A DNA stretch of 64,000 nt. Origin: JAWWPG01 sp033850885. Its GTDB lineage: Bacteria > Actinomycetota > Actinomycetes > Propionibacteriales > Nocardioidaceae. The notes below the pieces were generated by a model that saw only the letters and a program-made list of their open reading frames with translations, did not search any database and was not told where the DNA came from. Made by a program: the position numbers and the translations under genes. Location: the NCBI GenBank assembly GCA_033850885.1, contig JAWWPG010000035.1, positions 48,150 to 112,149 of the forward strand. Direction: 5' to 3'. Below are positions 36,663 to 43,911 of this stretch, in pieces. Numbering within the stretch: the stretch's first letter is position 1; each line of letters starts with the position of its first letter.

Positions 36663-37334
36663 GTGAGCTACGAACCCCAGCCCGACGAGACGGTCATCCC
36701 TGCCTCACCGTGGGCTTCTCGGCAACGAGGAGCGCGCTGGCGCGATCCCAGGCTCTGGCTCGGCATCCTCCTGGTGCTCGGTTCCGTTGTCGTGGGCGCG
36801 AAGGTGCTCGCCTCCGCCGACGACACGGTCGCGGTGTGGCAGGTGGCCCACGACATCCCGGCCGGGACGAAGGTCGAAGCCGCCGACCTGCGGGTCACCA
36901 GGGTCCACTTCGCGGAGTCGTCGACGGCCGCCCACTATCTGCTCGCAGCCGGGTCTGTCGAGGCCGGTGCCCATGCCACCCGTGACCTGCACGCCGGGGA
37001 GATGCTGACGGCTGACGACATCAGCACCGCCCGGTCGGCTCCGACCCGCGAGCTGCCACTCGGAGTAAGCGCCGCACATCAGCCCGTCGACCTGCGTGCG
37101 GGGGACCACGTCGACGTGTGGGCGGTGCCGTCCCCGGATACCGCCGTGGCCGGGAGCCAGCAGGCGCCAGCCCTGGTGCTCCGGAACGTCACCGTGCTGT
37201 CGGTGGGGAGCAGCCTGTCAGGTGTGTCGGGCGAGCGGCAGGTGCTGGTGGCGATCGGCGACGACGTCGATGTCAGCTCGGTGTTGAGTGGGGCTGCCGG
37301 CGCCCAGATCGTCCTCGTGAGACTGGCGGGCTGA
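36663..37334 (+). CDS. SAF-domain (CpaB/RcpC-like) membrane protein
   Basis: A 223-residue protein with one span near residues 32-50 (LWLGILLVLGSVVVGAKVL) and an extracytoplasmic SAF domain (AVWQVAHDIPAGTKVEAADL, quoted in part, then LHAGEMLTADDI). A C-terminal RcpC/CpaB-like segment follows (VDLRAGDHVDVWAVP). CpaB proteins belong to Flp/Tad pilus assembly. Here the next gene is a CpaE-like ATPase, but no tad ATPase, platform or pilin genes follow. GTG start with GAGG upstream. It diverges from the HTH gene. Confidence 0.85.
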   Translation: MSYEPQPDETVIPASPWASRQRGARWRDPRLWLGILLVLGSVVVGAKVLASADDTVAVWQVAHDIPAGTKVEAADLRVTRVHFAESSTAAHYLLAAGSVEAGAHATRDLHAGEMLTADDISTARSAPTRELPLGVSAAHQPVDLRAGDHVDVWAVPSPDTAVAGSQQAPALVLRNVTVLSVGSSLSGVSGERQVLVAIGDDVDVSSVLSGAAGAQIVLVRLAG

Positions 37335-37335
37335 C

Positions 37336-38628
37336 GTGTCGACGGGGGTCCTGGTCGCGGTCGGTGCCGTCCGCTTCGAGTCCGACGTGTTGACCGCGGC
37401 GGCACAGAGCGGTCTGCACGTCGTACGACGGTGCGTTGACGTCGCCGACCTGATGGCGACCGCCGCGACCCGCCAAGCCGGAGTCGCCCTGGTCTCCACC
37501 TCTCTCGGTGGTATCGATACGGAGGTGGTCGCCAGGCTGAGGGACGAGCACATCGAGGTCGTCGGGGTCGCGTCGAGCGAGCCGTCGCCCGACGCCACCG
37601 TCCTGCACGGGCTCGGAGTGGACGTCGTTGTCGGAGTGGCCGAGCTCGCGGGTCTTGCGAAGGCCGTCACGGAGGCACTGGAGTCCGGTCGCCCGGTTGT
37701 GAAGGCGGATCCGGGCGCCGAGCGCCATGGGTCGCCCGGGGAGGACGGCGCGACTCGGGGCATCGAATCGACCAGGACCGGGAGGGTCGTGGCCGTATGG
37801 GGACCGACCGGAGCCCCCGGGCGCTCGATCGTAAGCCTCGGGCTGGCGGCGGGCCTTGGGCAGACGGGGCTGTCCACGATGGTCGTTGATGCCGACGTCT
37901 ACGGTGGCTCGCAGGCGCAGCTGCTCGGTCTGCTCGACGAGTCGTCGGGGCTGCTCGCCGCCGCCCGATCGGCCAACAAGGGAAGTCTCGACGCAGAGGG
38001 GCTGGCCTCGCACGCCCGCGCCGTCTCCGCGTCGACCCGCATCCTGACCGGGCTCCCGCGCTCGGACCGCTGGGTCGAGCTGAGCCCGGTGCTGCTGCGC
38101 CGGGTTGTCGAGGCCGCTCGATCCCTTTCCCAGGTCACCGTTGTCGACTGTGCGTTCTGCCTGGAGCTCGACGAGGAGATCTCGTACGACATCGCCGCGC
38201 CGCGGAGGAACGGAGCCACGCTCACGGCCCTCGGCCTTGCCGACCTGGTCGTCGTCGTCGGTGCCGCCGACCCGGTGGGGCTCGGCAGGTTGCTGCGTGC
38301 GCTGGCCGACCTCGCGGTGCATGTGCCCTCGTCGAGGACGCGCGTCGTCGTCAACCGGATGCGACCGTCCCTGGGCTGGTCGAGCGACGACGTGGCGGCA
38401 ATCGTGCGCCGCACCTCACAGCTCGAGGTGGCCGCTTTCCTGCCGGACGACCCGGCCGCCTGCGACAAGGCGGTGGTCCATGGCCGTACGCTGACCGAGT
38501 GTGCGGCCGGCTCCAAGCTGGCGAAGGCTCTCGGTCGGCTGGCCGGCTCGTTGGCCGAGGAGCTGGGCCACCCCAGGGGGGAACCGGAAGTTCCCCTCAG
38601 GAGGAGAAGAGCAGCGCGAGCCCGGTGA
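37336..38628 (+). CDS. CpaE/Ssd-like P-loop protein with degenerate Walker A
   Basis: A 430-residue protein of the MinD/CpaE superfamily. The N-terminal 130 residues resemble a receiver-like domain (VLVAVGAVRFESDVL ... GVDVVVGVAELAGL). The P-loop near residue 156 reads GPTGAPGRSIVSLGLA, with Arg where MinD-type proteins have the catalytic Lys, so nucleotide hydrolysis is doubtful. Later MVVDADVYGG and VVDCAF are retained. It resembles the septum-site Ssd / secretion-neighbourhood CpaE-like group. It begins 1 bp after the SAF-gene stop and is certainly co-transcribed. A role in membrane localisation of a partner is a guess. Confidence 0.83.
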   Translation: MSTGVLVAVGAVRFESDVLTAAAQSGLHVVRRCVDVADLMATAATRQAGVALVSTSLGGIDTEVVARLRDEHIEVVGVASSEPSPDATVLHGLGVDVVVGVAELAGLAKAVTEALESGRPVVKADPGAERHGSPGEDGATRGIESTRTGRVVAVWGPTGAPGRSIVSLGLAAGLGQTGLSTMVVDADVYGGSQAQLLGLLDESSGLLAAARSANKGSLDAEGLASHARAVSASTRILTGLPRSDRWVELSPVLLRRVVEAARSLSQVTVVDCAFCLELDEEISYDIAAPRRNGATLTALGLADLVVVVGAADPVGLGRLLRALADLAVHVPSSRTRVVVNRMRPSLGWSSDDVAAIVRRTSQLEVAAFLPDDPAACDKAVVHGRTLTECAAGSKLAKALGRLAGSLAEELGHPRGEPEVPLRRRRAARAR

Positions 38629-38671
38629 GCACCTTCGCCGGCTCACTCGCCGAACTGGCGCGCCTTCCGGA

Positions 38672-38872
38672 TCACTCGTGGCTGTGCTCGTGTGCGTCCT
38701 CGTTGCCCTCTTCGTGAACGTGCTCGTGGCTGTGGGTCTGTCCCTCGTGGCTGTGTTCGTGCTGGTGCTCGGTGTGGCTGTGTTCGTGACTCGCGTGGGG
38801 ATGCTCGTGTGAGCCGTCCGCATGCTCGTGCTCGTGCTCGTGGATGCCCTCGTGGCTGTGCTGTTCGCTCAT
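38672..38872 (-). CDS. Small histidine/glutamate-rich protein
   Basis: A 66-residue protein with 23 histidines and 16 glutamates, mostly as HEH, HSHE and HEHEH. Such proteins bind nickel, zinc or cobalt as a store or buffer. The ATG at 38872 follows a strong ribosome site (AGGAG, 5 nt upstream), which argues that it is translated. The opposite strand gives a hydrophobic-looking frame, but that is the mirror of His/Glu codons. No metal transporter or metalloenzyme is adjacent. It converges with the CpaE-like gene. Confidence 0.72.
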   Translation of the reverse strand: MSEQHSHEGIHEHEHEHADGSHEHPHASHEHSHTEHQHEHSHEGQTHSHEHVHEEGNEDAHEHSHE

Positions 38873-39096
38873 GGTCTCTCCTGACGATCGCCCATCTCGA
38901 TCGTGGCACGATGATGGTCTGCACGCCAGGCCGGCGCGAAAGTGGCGCGCCCCAGATGTCAGAGCGGTTACGCCGGTCGGACATGAGGTTCCCTGCCGCG
39001 GAGTCCGCCAGCAGGCGTTGGTGGCCGGCTGTCTGTAGCGGTCGGAGCCAGGTCGTACGACGGCAAGGTCTGCTACGCGATATCGCCCGCTCACGA
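38873..39096. other. Gene-free stretch upstream of the His-rich gene
   Basis: No supported gene. It must hold the minus-strand promoter of the His-rich gene. The palindromic repeat block begins just beyond it. Confidence 0.5.
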
Positions 39097-39286
39097 CGCC
39101 GCGTTTGCCTGGCAAGCCAGGGAAGGGCACCGTTTGCCATGCAGGCCTGCCTGGCAAACGATGTATCCGCCTGGCTTGCCAGGCAAACGCCCCGGAAGCG
39201 AGCCGCTCGGCGGCGGCCGACGACCCGGGCCGGGCCGGGCGTGCCGGCCTGTCCCGCCGCGTTTGCCTGGCAAGCCAGGGAGGGGC
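39097..39286. repeat. Palindromic repeat cluster upstream of ku
   Basis: GTTTGCCTGGCAAGCCAGG occurs forward at 39103-39121, inverted at 39170-39188 and forward again at 39261-39279. Between the first two is a related near-palindrome (39132-39159) that begins GTTTGCC and ends GGCAAAC. The first and third copies share flanks, GCCGC before and GGGA(A/G)GGGCAC after. Each unit contains CCTGGC-AA-GCCAGG and can fold into a tight hairpin. No coding frame is supported. Confidence 0.85.
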
Positions 39287-39429
39287 ACGCCCCGACGTAG
39301 ATGTGCTGGCCCGGTGCCTGGCTCGAGAGCCTGGACGAGCTCGTGGAGACGTTCCCCCCGCCCGAGCCCTGCCCCCCGTGGGCGGTCCCGAAGACGTGCC
39401 TTTGCCCAGCACCTCCGCGGGCGGTCGCG

Positions 39430-39435
39430 TAGGCT
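39430..39435 (+). promoter_or_regulatory. -10 box of ku
   Basis: TAGGCT; the start point would be near 39442, leaving a short leader with AGGAGG 5 nt before the GTG at 39462. Confidence 0.4.
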
Positions 39436-39461
39436 GGCGAGACCGTTGAGAGGAGGCAGCC

Positions 39462-40376
39462 GTGCAGGCGATCTGGAAGGGCTCGATCTCCTTCGGTCTG
39501 GTGTCGATTCCGGTCAAGGTGTACTCCGCCACCGAGGAGCGCAACATCTCGTTCCGGCAGGTGCACGAGGCCGATGGCGGCCGCATTCGCTACAAGCGGT
39601 TCTGCGAGGTGGATGGGAACGAGGTCCCCTACTCCGACATCGGCAAGGGCTACGAGCTGCCCGACGGACGAATGGTGGTGCTGACCAACGACGACTTCGC
39701 GGAGCTGCCGCTGCCGACCGCCAAGTCCATCGACGTTCTGGAGTTCGTTCCGGCCGAGCAGGTCGACCCGATCTACTTCTCGAAGGCCTACTACCTCGCG
39801 CCGGACAACATGGGCGCGAAACCGTACGTGCTGCTCCGTGACGCACTCACCAACACCGGCCAGTGCGCGTTGGTCAAGGTCGCGATCAGGACCCGGGAGA
39901 CGCTCGCGCTGCTGCGGGAGCGAGATGGCGCCATGGTGCTGCAGACGATGCTGTGGCCAGACGAGGTCCGCGAGGCCGACTTCGCCGCCCCGGGCGACGA
40001 CGTCGACGTACGCAAGCAGGAGATCGCGATGGCAGAGTCCTACATCGCAACGCTCGAGGCGGAGTTCGACCCCGACCGCTACCACAGCGACTACCGCGAG
40101 GCCCTCGAGCTGCTCGTCGAGGCGAAGGCGGCCGGCCTGCCGATGCCGGAGCCGGCTGAGGAAGAAGGCGAGACCGCACAGGTTCTCGACCTCGTCGCCG
40201 CGCTGCGGGCCAGCGTCGATGCAGCGAAGAAGCGCCGAGAGGGTACGTCGTCGGATGCGGCGCCAGATAGTCAGGAGCGAGGCTCGGGCAAGGGGAAGGC
40301 GGCCAAGAAGCCGGCGGCCAAGAAGTCGACGACGAAGGCCACCAAAAAGAAGGCGGCGGCAAAGAAGACCGCCTGA
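39462..40376 (+). CDS. ku: Non-homologous end-joining protein Ku
   Basis: Ku binds broken DNA ends as a homodimer and recruits ligase D. The 304-residue protein opens with the diagnostic MQAIWKGSISFGLVSIPVKVYSAT (parts: WKGSISFGLVSIPVK), keeps the beta-barrel ring segments (YKRFCEVDGNEVPYSDI, AYYLAPDN, ALLRERDGAMVLQTM) and ends in a Lys/Ala-rich tail (AAKKPAAKKSTTKATKKK) that binds DNA. The GTG at 39462 has AGGAGG 5 nt upstream. No ligD lies in the window. The gene sits next to the palindromic repeat cluster. Confidence 0.96.
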   Translation: MQAIWKGSISFGLVSIPVKVYSATEERNISFRQVHEADGGRIRYKRFCEVDGNEVPYSDIGKGYELPDGRMVVLTNDDFAELPLPTAKSIDVLEFVPAEQVDPIYFSKAYYLAPDNMGAKPYVLLRDALTNTGQCALVKVAIRTRETLALLRERDGAMVLQTMLWPDEVREADFAAPGDDVDVRKQEIAMAESYIATLEAEFDPDRYHSDYREALELLVEAKAAGLPMPEPAEEEGETAQVLDLVAALRASVDAAKKRREGTSSDAAPDSQERGSGKGKAAKKPAAKKSTTKATKKKAAAKKTA

Positions 40377-40420
40377 CCACGACATGAGGCACGCTCCATC
40401 TCGTGGCAAGATTGCCTTTC

Positions 40421-42049
40421 ATGGATGTGTTCTCGACGGTTCCCTTCCCGGTCAACGAGCCCAACCTCGACTACACGGTGGGCAGTGCTGAGCGCGCGGG
40501 GCTCGAACAGCGGCTGGCCGAGCTGCAGAAGGAGCAGTTCGACCTCAAGGCGACGATCGGCGGCGAGCAGCGTTGGGGACGGGGAGCCGAGTACCCAGTC
40601 GTCCAGCCGCACCGGCACCAGCACGTGCTTGGCGTCGTCAGGGGCGCCTCGACCGCCGACGCGAAACAGGCGATCGCGGCGGCCGCCGAAGCTGCGCCCG
40701 GCTGGCGGGCGATGTCCTTCGACGACCGGGCCGCCGTCTTTCTGAAGGCGGCGGAGCTGCTCTCGGGGCCATGGCGCCAGAAGATCAACGCCGCAACGAT
40801 GCTGGGACAGTCCAAGACGGCCTGGCAGGCCGAGATCGACTCCGCCTGTGAGCTGATCGACTTCCTTCGCTTCAACGTCTACTACGCACAGCAGATCCTC
40901 AGTGAGCAGCCGATGGCGAACTCCAAGGGCATCTGGAACCGCTCGGACCATCGCCCCCTCGAGGGTTTCGTCTATGCGATAACGCCGTTCAACTTCACGG
41001 CCATCGCCGGGAACCTGCCGACCGCTCCCGCGCTGATGGGAAACACGGTGCTGTGGAAGCCGTCGATCACCCAGCAGTTCTCGGCGCACTTCCTGATGCG
41101 GCTGCTGGAGGAGGCGGGCCTGCCGCCTGGCGTCATCAACATGCTGCCCGGCCACGGGGCCGCTGTCTCCGAGGCCGCGCTGGTCCACCCCGACCTCGCG
41201 GGCATCCACTTCACCGGATCGACGGCGACGTTCCACCACCTGTGGTCGACCGTGGGCAGCAACATCGCGCGCTACCGCTCCTACCCGCGGATCGTCGGCG
41301 AGACCGGCGGCAAGGACTTCGTGATCGCGCATCCCTCCGCCGACCCCGACGTGCTGCGAACGGCGCTCATTCGTGGTGCTTTCGAGTACCAGGGCCAGAA
41401 GTGCTCGGCCGCCTCACGTGCCTACATCGCCAGGTCCGTCTGGCGCGCGATGCGCAAGGACTTCCTGGCCGAGGTGGACTCGATCAAGGTGGGTGACGTC
41501 ACCGACTTCTCGAACTTCATGGGCGCGGTGATCGACGAGCGGGCGTTCGACAAGCATCGCAAGGCGATCAACCGAGCGAAGCGGTCGGCGAAGCTCGACG
41601 TGCTCGCCGGCGGCACCTATGACGACTCCGTCGGCTATTTCGTCCGGCCCACGGTGATCGAGTCGAGCGATCCGACCGATGCGATCTTCGACACGGAGTA
41701 CTTCGGGCCCATCTTGTCGGTGCACGTGTACGACGACGCCAGGTTCGAGTCCGCCGTCACCCAGATGGAGTCGTTCTCGAGGTATGCGCTCACCGGCTCG
41801 ATCATCGCCCAGGACCGCGCTGCGATCGCATGGGCGATGGAGACGCTGCGCTTCGCCGCCGGCAACTTCTACGTCAACGACAAGCCGACCGGCGCGGTCG
41901 TCGGCCAGCAGCCTTTCGGCGGGGCGCGGGCCTCGGGTACCAACGACAAGGCCGGCTCGGCGCAGAACCTGATGCGCTGGACGTCGACGCGATCGATCAA
42001 GGAGACGTTCGTGCCGGCGACCGACTACCGCTATCCCCACATGGGCTGA
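40421..42049 (+). CDS. pruA: 1-pyrroline-5-carboxylate dehydrogenase
   Basis: PruA oxidises glutamate semialdehyde/P5C to glutamate with NAD, the second step of proline use. The 542-residue aldehyde dehydrogenase has the family start MDVFSTVPFPVNEPN, ITPFNFTAIAGNLP, GSTATFHHLW, the general-base Glu in VGETGGKDFV and the catalytic Cys in YQGQKCSAASRAY, and ends PFGGARASGTNDKAG ... ATDYRYPHMG. I use the ATG at 40421; a GTG at 40403 would add six residues. No proline dehydrogenase gene is adjacent. A strong hairpin follows the stop. Confidence 0.96.
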   Translation: MDVFSTVPFPVNEPNLDYTVGSAERAGLEQRLAELQKEQFDLKATIGGEQRWGRGAEYPVVQPHRHQHVLGVVRGASTADAKQAIAAAAEAAPGWRAMSFDDRAAVFLKAAELLSGPWRQKINAATMLGQSKTAWQAEIDSACELIDFLRFNVYYAQQILSEQPMANSKGIWNRSDHRPLEGFVYAITPFNFTAIAGNLPTAPALMGNTVLWKPSITQQFSAHFLMRLLEEAGLPPGVINMLPGHGAAVSEAALVHPDLAGIHFTGSTATFHHLWSTVGSNIARYRSYPRIVGETGGKDFVIAHPSADPDVLRTALIRGAFEYQGQKCSAASRAYIARSVWRAMRKDFLAEVDSIKVGDVTDFSNFMGAVIDERAFDKHRKAINRAKRSAKLDVLAGGTYDDSVGYFVRPTVIESSDPTDAIFDTEYFGPILSVHVYDDARFESAVTQMESFSRYALTGSIIAQDRAAIAWAMETLRFAAGNFYVNDKPTGAVVGQQPFGGARASGTNDKAGSAQNLMRWTSTRSIKETFVPATDYRYPHMG

Positions 42050-42051
42050 AG

Positions 42052-42084
42052 CCTGGTCGCGGGCCGGGTAGGGCCGCGACCAGG
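42052..42084 (+). terminator. Terminator hairpin of pruA
   Basis: CCTGGTCGCGG (42052-42062) pairs perfectly with CCGCGACCAGG (42074-42084), an 11-bp stem with an 11-nt loop 3 nt after the stop codon. No T run follows. Confidence 0.7.
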
Positions 42085-42159
42085 AAGGTCGCGGGACCGG
42101 GCAGGAGCGGCAGACGGGGCGGGCGGACTGGGCAGTCCGCGGGCGGCAGGGGTCGCCGC

Positions 42160-42357
42160 TCAGGCCACGTGCATGGCCGGGGGCGCGCCGGATGCCAGTG
42201 TCGGGTCGATCAGCAAGGCGGCGCCGCACCAGGTGCAGCAGTACTCGCCCTGGTCGGTTCGCTCGAGGTCGGCCGGGACGAAGAGACGCTCCTCGCCACA
42301 GTCGGGACAGGGGCGGGCAACGCCCTTGAGCAGCAGCATGTCGACCTTGTCGTCCAT
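42160..42357 (-). CDS. Small zinc-ribbon protein
   Basis: A 65-residue protein with two cysteine pairs, RPCPDCGEE and YCCTWCGAA, forming a zinc ribbon between a hydrophobic N-terminus (MLLLKGVA) and a variable tail. No family name can be given with confidence; small proteins like this are common in actinobacteria. The ATG at 42357 is plausible but has no strong ribosome site. It is convergent with pruA and downstream of the DUF2505 gene on the same strand, 71 bp away. Confidence 0.65.
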   Translation of the reverse strand: MDDKVDMLLLKGVARPCPDCGEERLFVPADLERTDQGEYCCTWCGAALLIDPTLASGAPPAMHVA

Positions 42358-42391
42358 GTAGCCACGATGCCAGACGGCTCCCGGCGACCGC

Positions 42392-42429
42392 GCGAAACAC
42401 GCCGGGCCCGAGGCGAAACACGCCGGGCC
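42392..42429. repeat. Short direct repeat
   Basis: GCGAAACACGCCGGGCC occurs at 42392-42408 and 42413-42429, a 21-nt period. The second copy runs into the stop codon of the DUF2505 gene. Confidence 0.75.
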
Positions 42430-42935
42430 TAGGTCGGGTCGTTGGCCGCCAGCCAGGCCCGCCCGGTCTCCTCCTCCTTGCGCGCAGCCGCGAGGATTCC
42501 CTTGGCGATCTCCGCCTCGATCCGCTGACCGATGAACGGCAGCGAGACCGACAGGTCGCCGGACACCAGCTCCCGGACGCCTCCCGGCTCCTCCGCCAGC
42601 AAGAGCGAGCCCGTCATCCTGGCCGGCTGGCCGACCACCTCGAGCGACAGGGCAGCTCGTCGCCGGCTGCTCCCGTCGTCGGGCTGCCAGGTCTCCACCT
42701 GGTGCAGGGTGACGGTGTCGCCGACGAGCCTCCGGGCGAAGTCGGGAACGGCAGCCGGCATGGTCCTGGTCACCGTTACCACTGCCGACCCGTCGGCACC
42801 GCGGCGTACGTCGACATGGTGCTCGAGCGCCATCGTCGCCTCGCAGACGGCTGCCCGGAAGTCTGGGTCGAGGACGAGCGCGAACACGCCGGCGACGTTG
42901 GCGCCGGGGTAGCTGATCTCAGTCCGCACGTCCAT
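42429..42935 (-). CDS. DUF2505-family protein
   Basis: A 168-residue actinobacterial protein of the DUF2505 group, which looks like an SRPBCC/START helix-grip fold that binds a hydrophobic ligand. It begins RTEISYPGANVAGVFALVLDPDFRAAVCE (in part) and later shows RLVGDTVTLHQVETWQ and LPFIGQRIEAEIAKGI. Function unknown. The ATG at 42935 matches the family start; an earlier ATG would extend across the divergent kynA promoter. It diverges from kynA with about 70 bp between them. Confidence 0.82.
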   Translation of the reverse strand: MDVRTEISYPGANVAGVFALVLDPDFRAAVCEATMALEHHVDVRRGADGSAVVTVTRTMPAAVPDFARRLVGDTVTLHQVETWQPDDGSSRRRAALSLEVVGQPARMTGSLLLAEEPGGVRELVSGDLSVSLPFIGQRIEAEIAKGILAAARKEEETGRAWLAANDPT

Positions 42936-42992
42936 CCGGGAATCATGCCCGGCGGCGGTCAGCGGTGGGCGCATCGGGTGGTGCGCAGGCGG

Positions 42993-42998
42993 TAGCGT
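42993..42998 (+). promoter_or_regulatory. -10 box of kynA, leaderless type
   Basis: TAGCGT ends 7 nt before the GTG at 43006 and overlaps the alternative GTG at 42997, which argues for the later start. Confidence 0.45.
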
Positions 42999-43005
42999 GG
43001 CCCGC

Positions 43006-43836
43006 GTGACCGACACGGAGGCGGGCGATCCCCCGATCGACGAGCCGACCGGCCCCGACATCAGCTTCGGTGAGGCGGGCGCCAAGCTGAGCTACGGCAG
43101 CTACCTGCAGCTTCCACGCCTGTTGACCTCCCAGCTGCTCGAGTCCGACCCGCCCGCCCACGACGAGCTCCTCTTCATCACGGTCCACCAGGTGTACGAG
43201 CTGTGGTTCCAGCTGTTGCTCCACGAGGTGGCGACGGCGCGGGATGCGATGGCGCAGGGCCACACGTGGTGGGCCAGGCACCTGCTCACCAGGGTGCATG
43301 TCATCGAGCGGGTGCTGGTGGAGCAGATCGCCGTCCTGGAGACCATGACGCCGCAGGACTTCCTCGTGTTCCGGCAGCTGCTGGCTCCGGCCAGCGGCTT
43401 CCAGTCCGTCCAGTACCGCGAGCTCGAGTTCCTGTCTGGGGCGAAGGACCCGACTTTTGTAGGCCGCTTCAAGGACATCACGAACGAGGAGCGGACAAGG
43501 CTGGAACGCCGGCTCGCCGAGCCGACCCTGTGGGACGCGTTCCTCGAGCTGCTGGGGGCCAGAGGCCTCGCTGCCTCGTCCGATGAGGAGGTCGCCGACT
43601 CCCTGCGCACGGTGGCGCACGACCGGGCGGGCCACTCGGACGTGTGGGAGCTCGCCGAGGCGCTGATCGAGCACGACGAGCTGGCGGCCGCCTGGCGGGC
43701 GAGGCACGTCACCATGGTGGAGCGGATGATCGGGAGCAAGACCGGCACCGGCGGGTCGTCCGGCAGCAGCTACCTGCGTACCAGGCTCCCGCTGCGCTAC
43801 TATCCGCTCCTGTGGGAGCTCCGGTCGGCTCTCTGA
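43006..43836 (+). CDS. kynA: Tryptophan 2,3-dioxygenase
   Basis: TDO opens the indole ring of L-tryptophan with oxygen, the first step of the kynurenine route. The 276-residue heme enzyme has LSYGSYLQLPRLLTSQ, the substrate-site TVHQVYELWFQLLLHE, the heme-ligand region WRARHVTMVERMIG and GTGGSSGSSYLRTRL near the end. Length is normal for the bacterial enzyme. GTG 43006 is favoured by a TANNNT box 7 nt upstream. No kynureninase gene is adjacent, so the next step lies elsewhere or the role is only degradative entry. Confidence 0.95.
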   Translation: MTDTEAGDPPIDEPTGPDISFGEAGAKLSYGSYLQLPRLLTSQLLESDPPAHDELLFITVHQVYELWFQLLLHEVATARDAMAQGHTWWARHLLTRVHVIERVLVEQIAVLETMTPQDFLVFRQLLAPASGFQSVQYRELEFLSGAKDPTFVGRFKDITNEERTRLERRLAEPTLWDAFLELLGARGLAASSDEEVADSLRTVAHDRAGHSDVWELAEALIEHDELAAAWRARHVTMVERMIGSKTGTGGSSGSSYLRTRLPLRYYPLLWELRSAL

Positions 43837-43898
43837 GCGACCGCTCGCAGCCGACCCCCACGCCCATCCCCTTGGCGTTGCGGGACGCCGTACCGGAC

Positions 43899-43904
43899 TA
43901 GTGT
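43899..43904 (+). promoter_or_regulatory. -10 box of the glutamate dehydrogenase gene
   Basis: TAGTGT ends 7 nt before the ATG at 43912, so the 4.85-kb message is probably leaderless. Confidence 0.5.
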
Positions 43905-43911
43905 CTAAATC

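Noticed and set aside
38501..38812. Plus-strand small membrane protein opposite the His-rich gene
   Set aside because: Its Val/Leu-rich sequence is the mirror of His and Glu codons on the other strand, which has the better start and ribosome site.
39097..39286. CRISPR array
   Set aside because: Repeats alternate in orientation, gaps differ in length and only three to four units exist; no cas gene is near.
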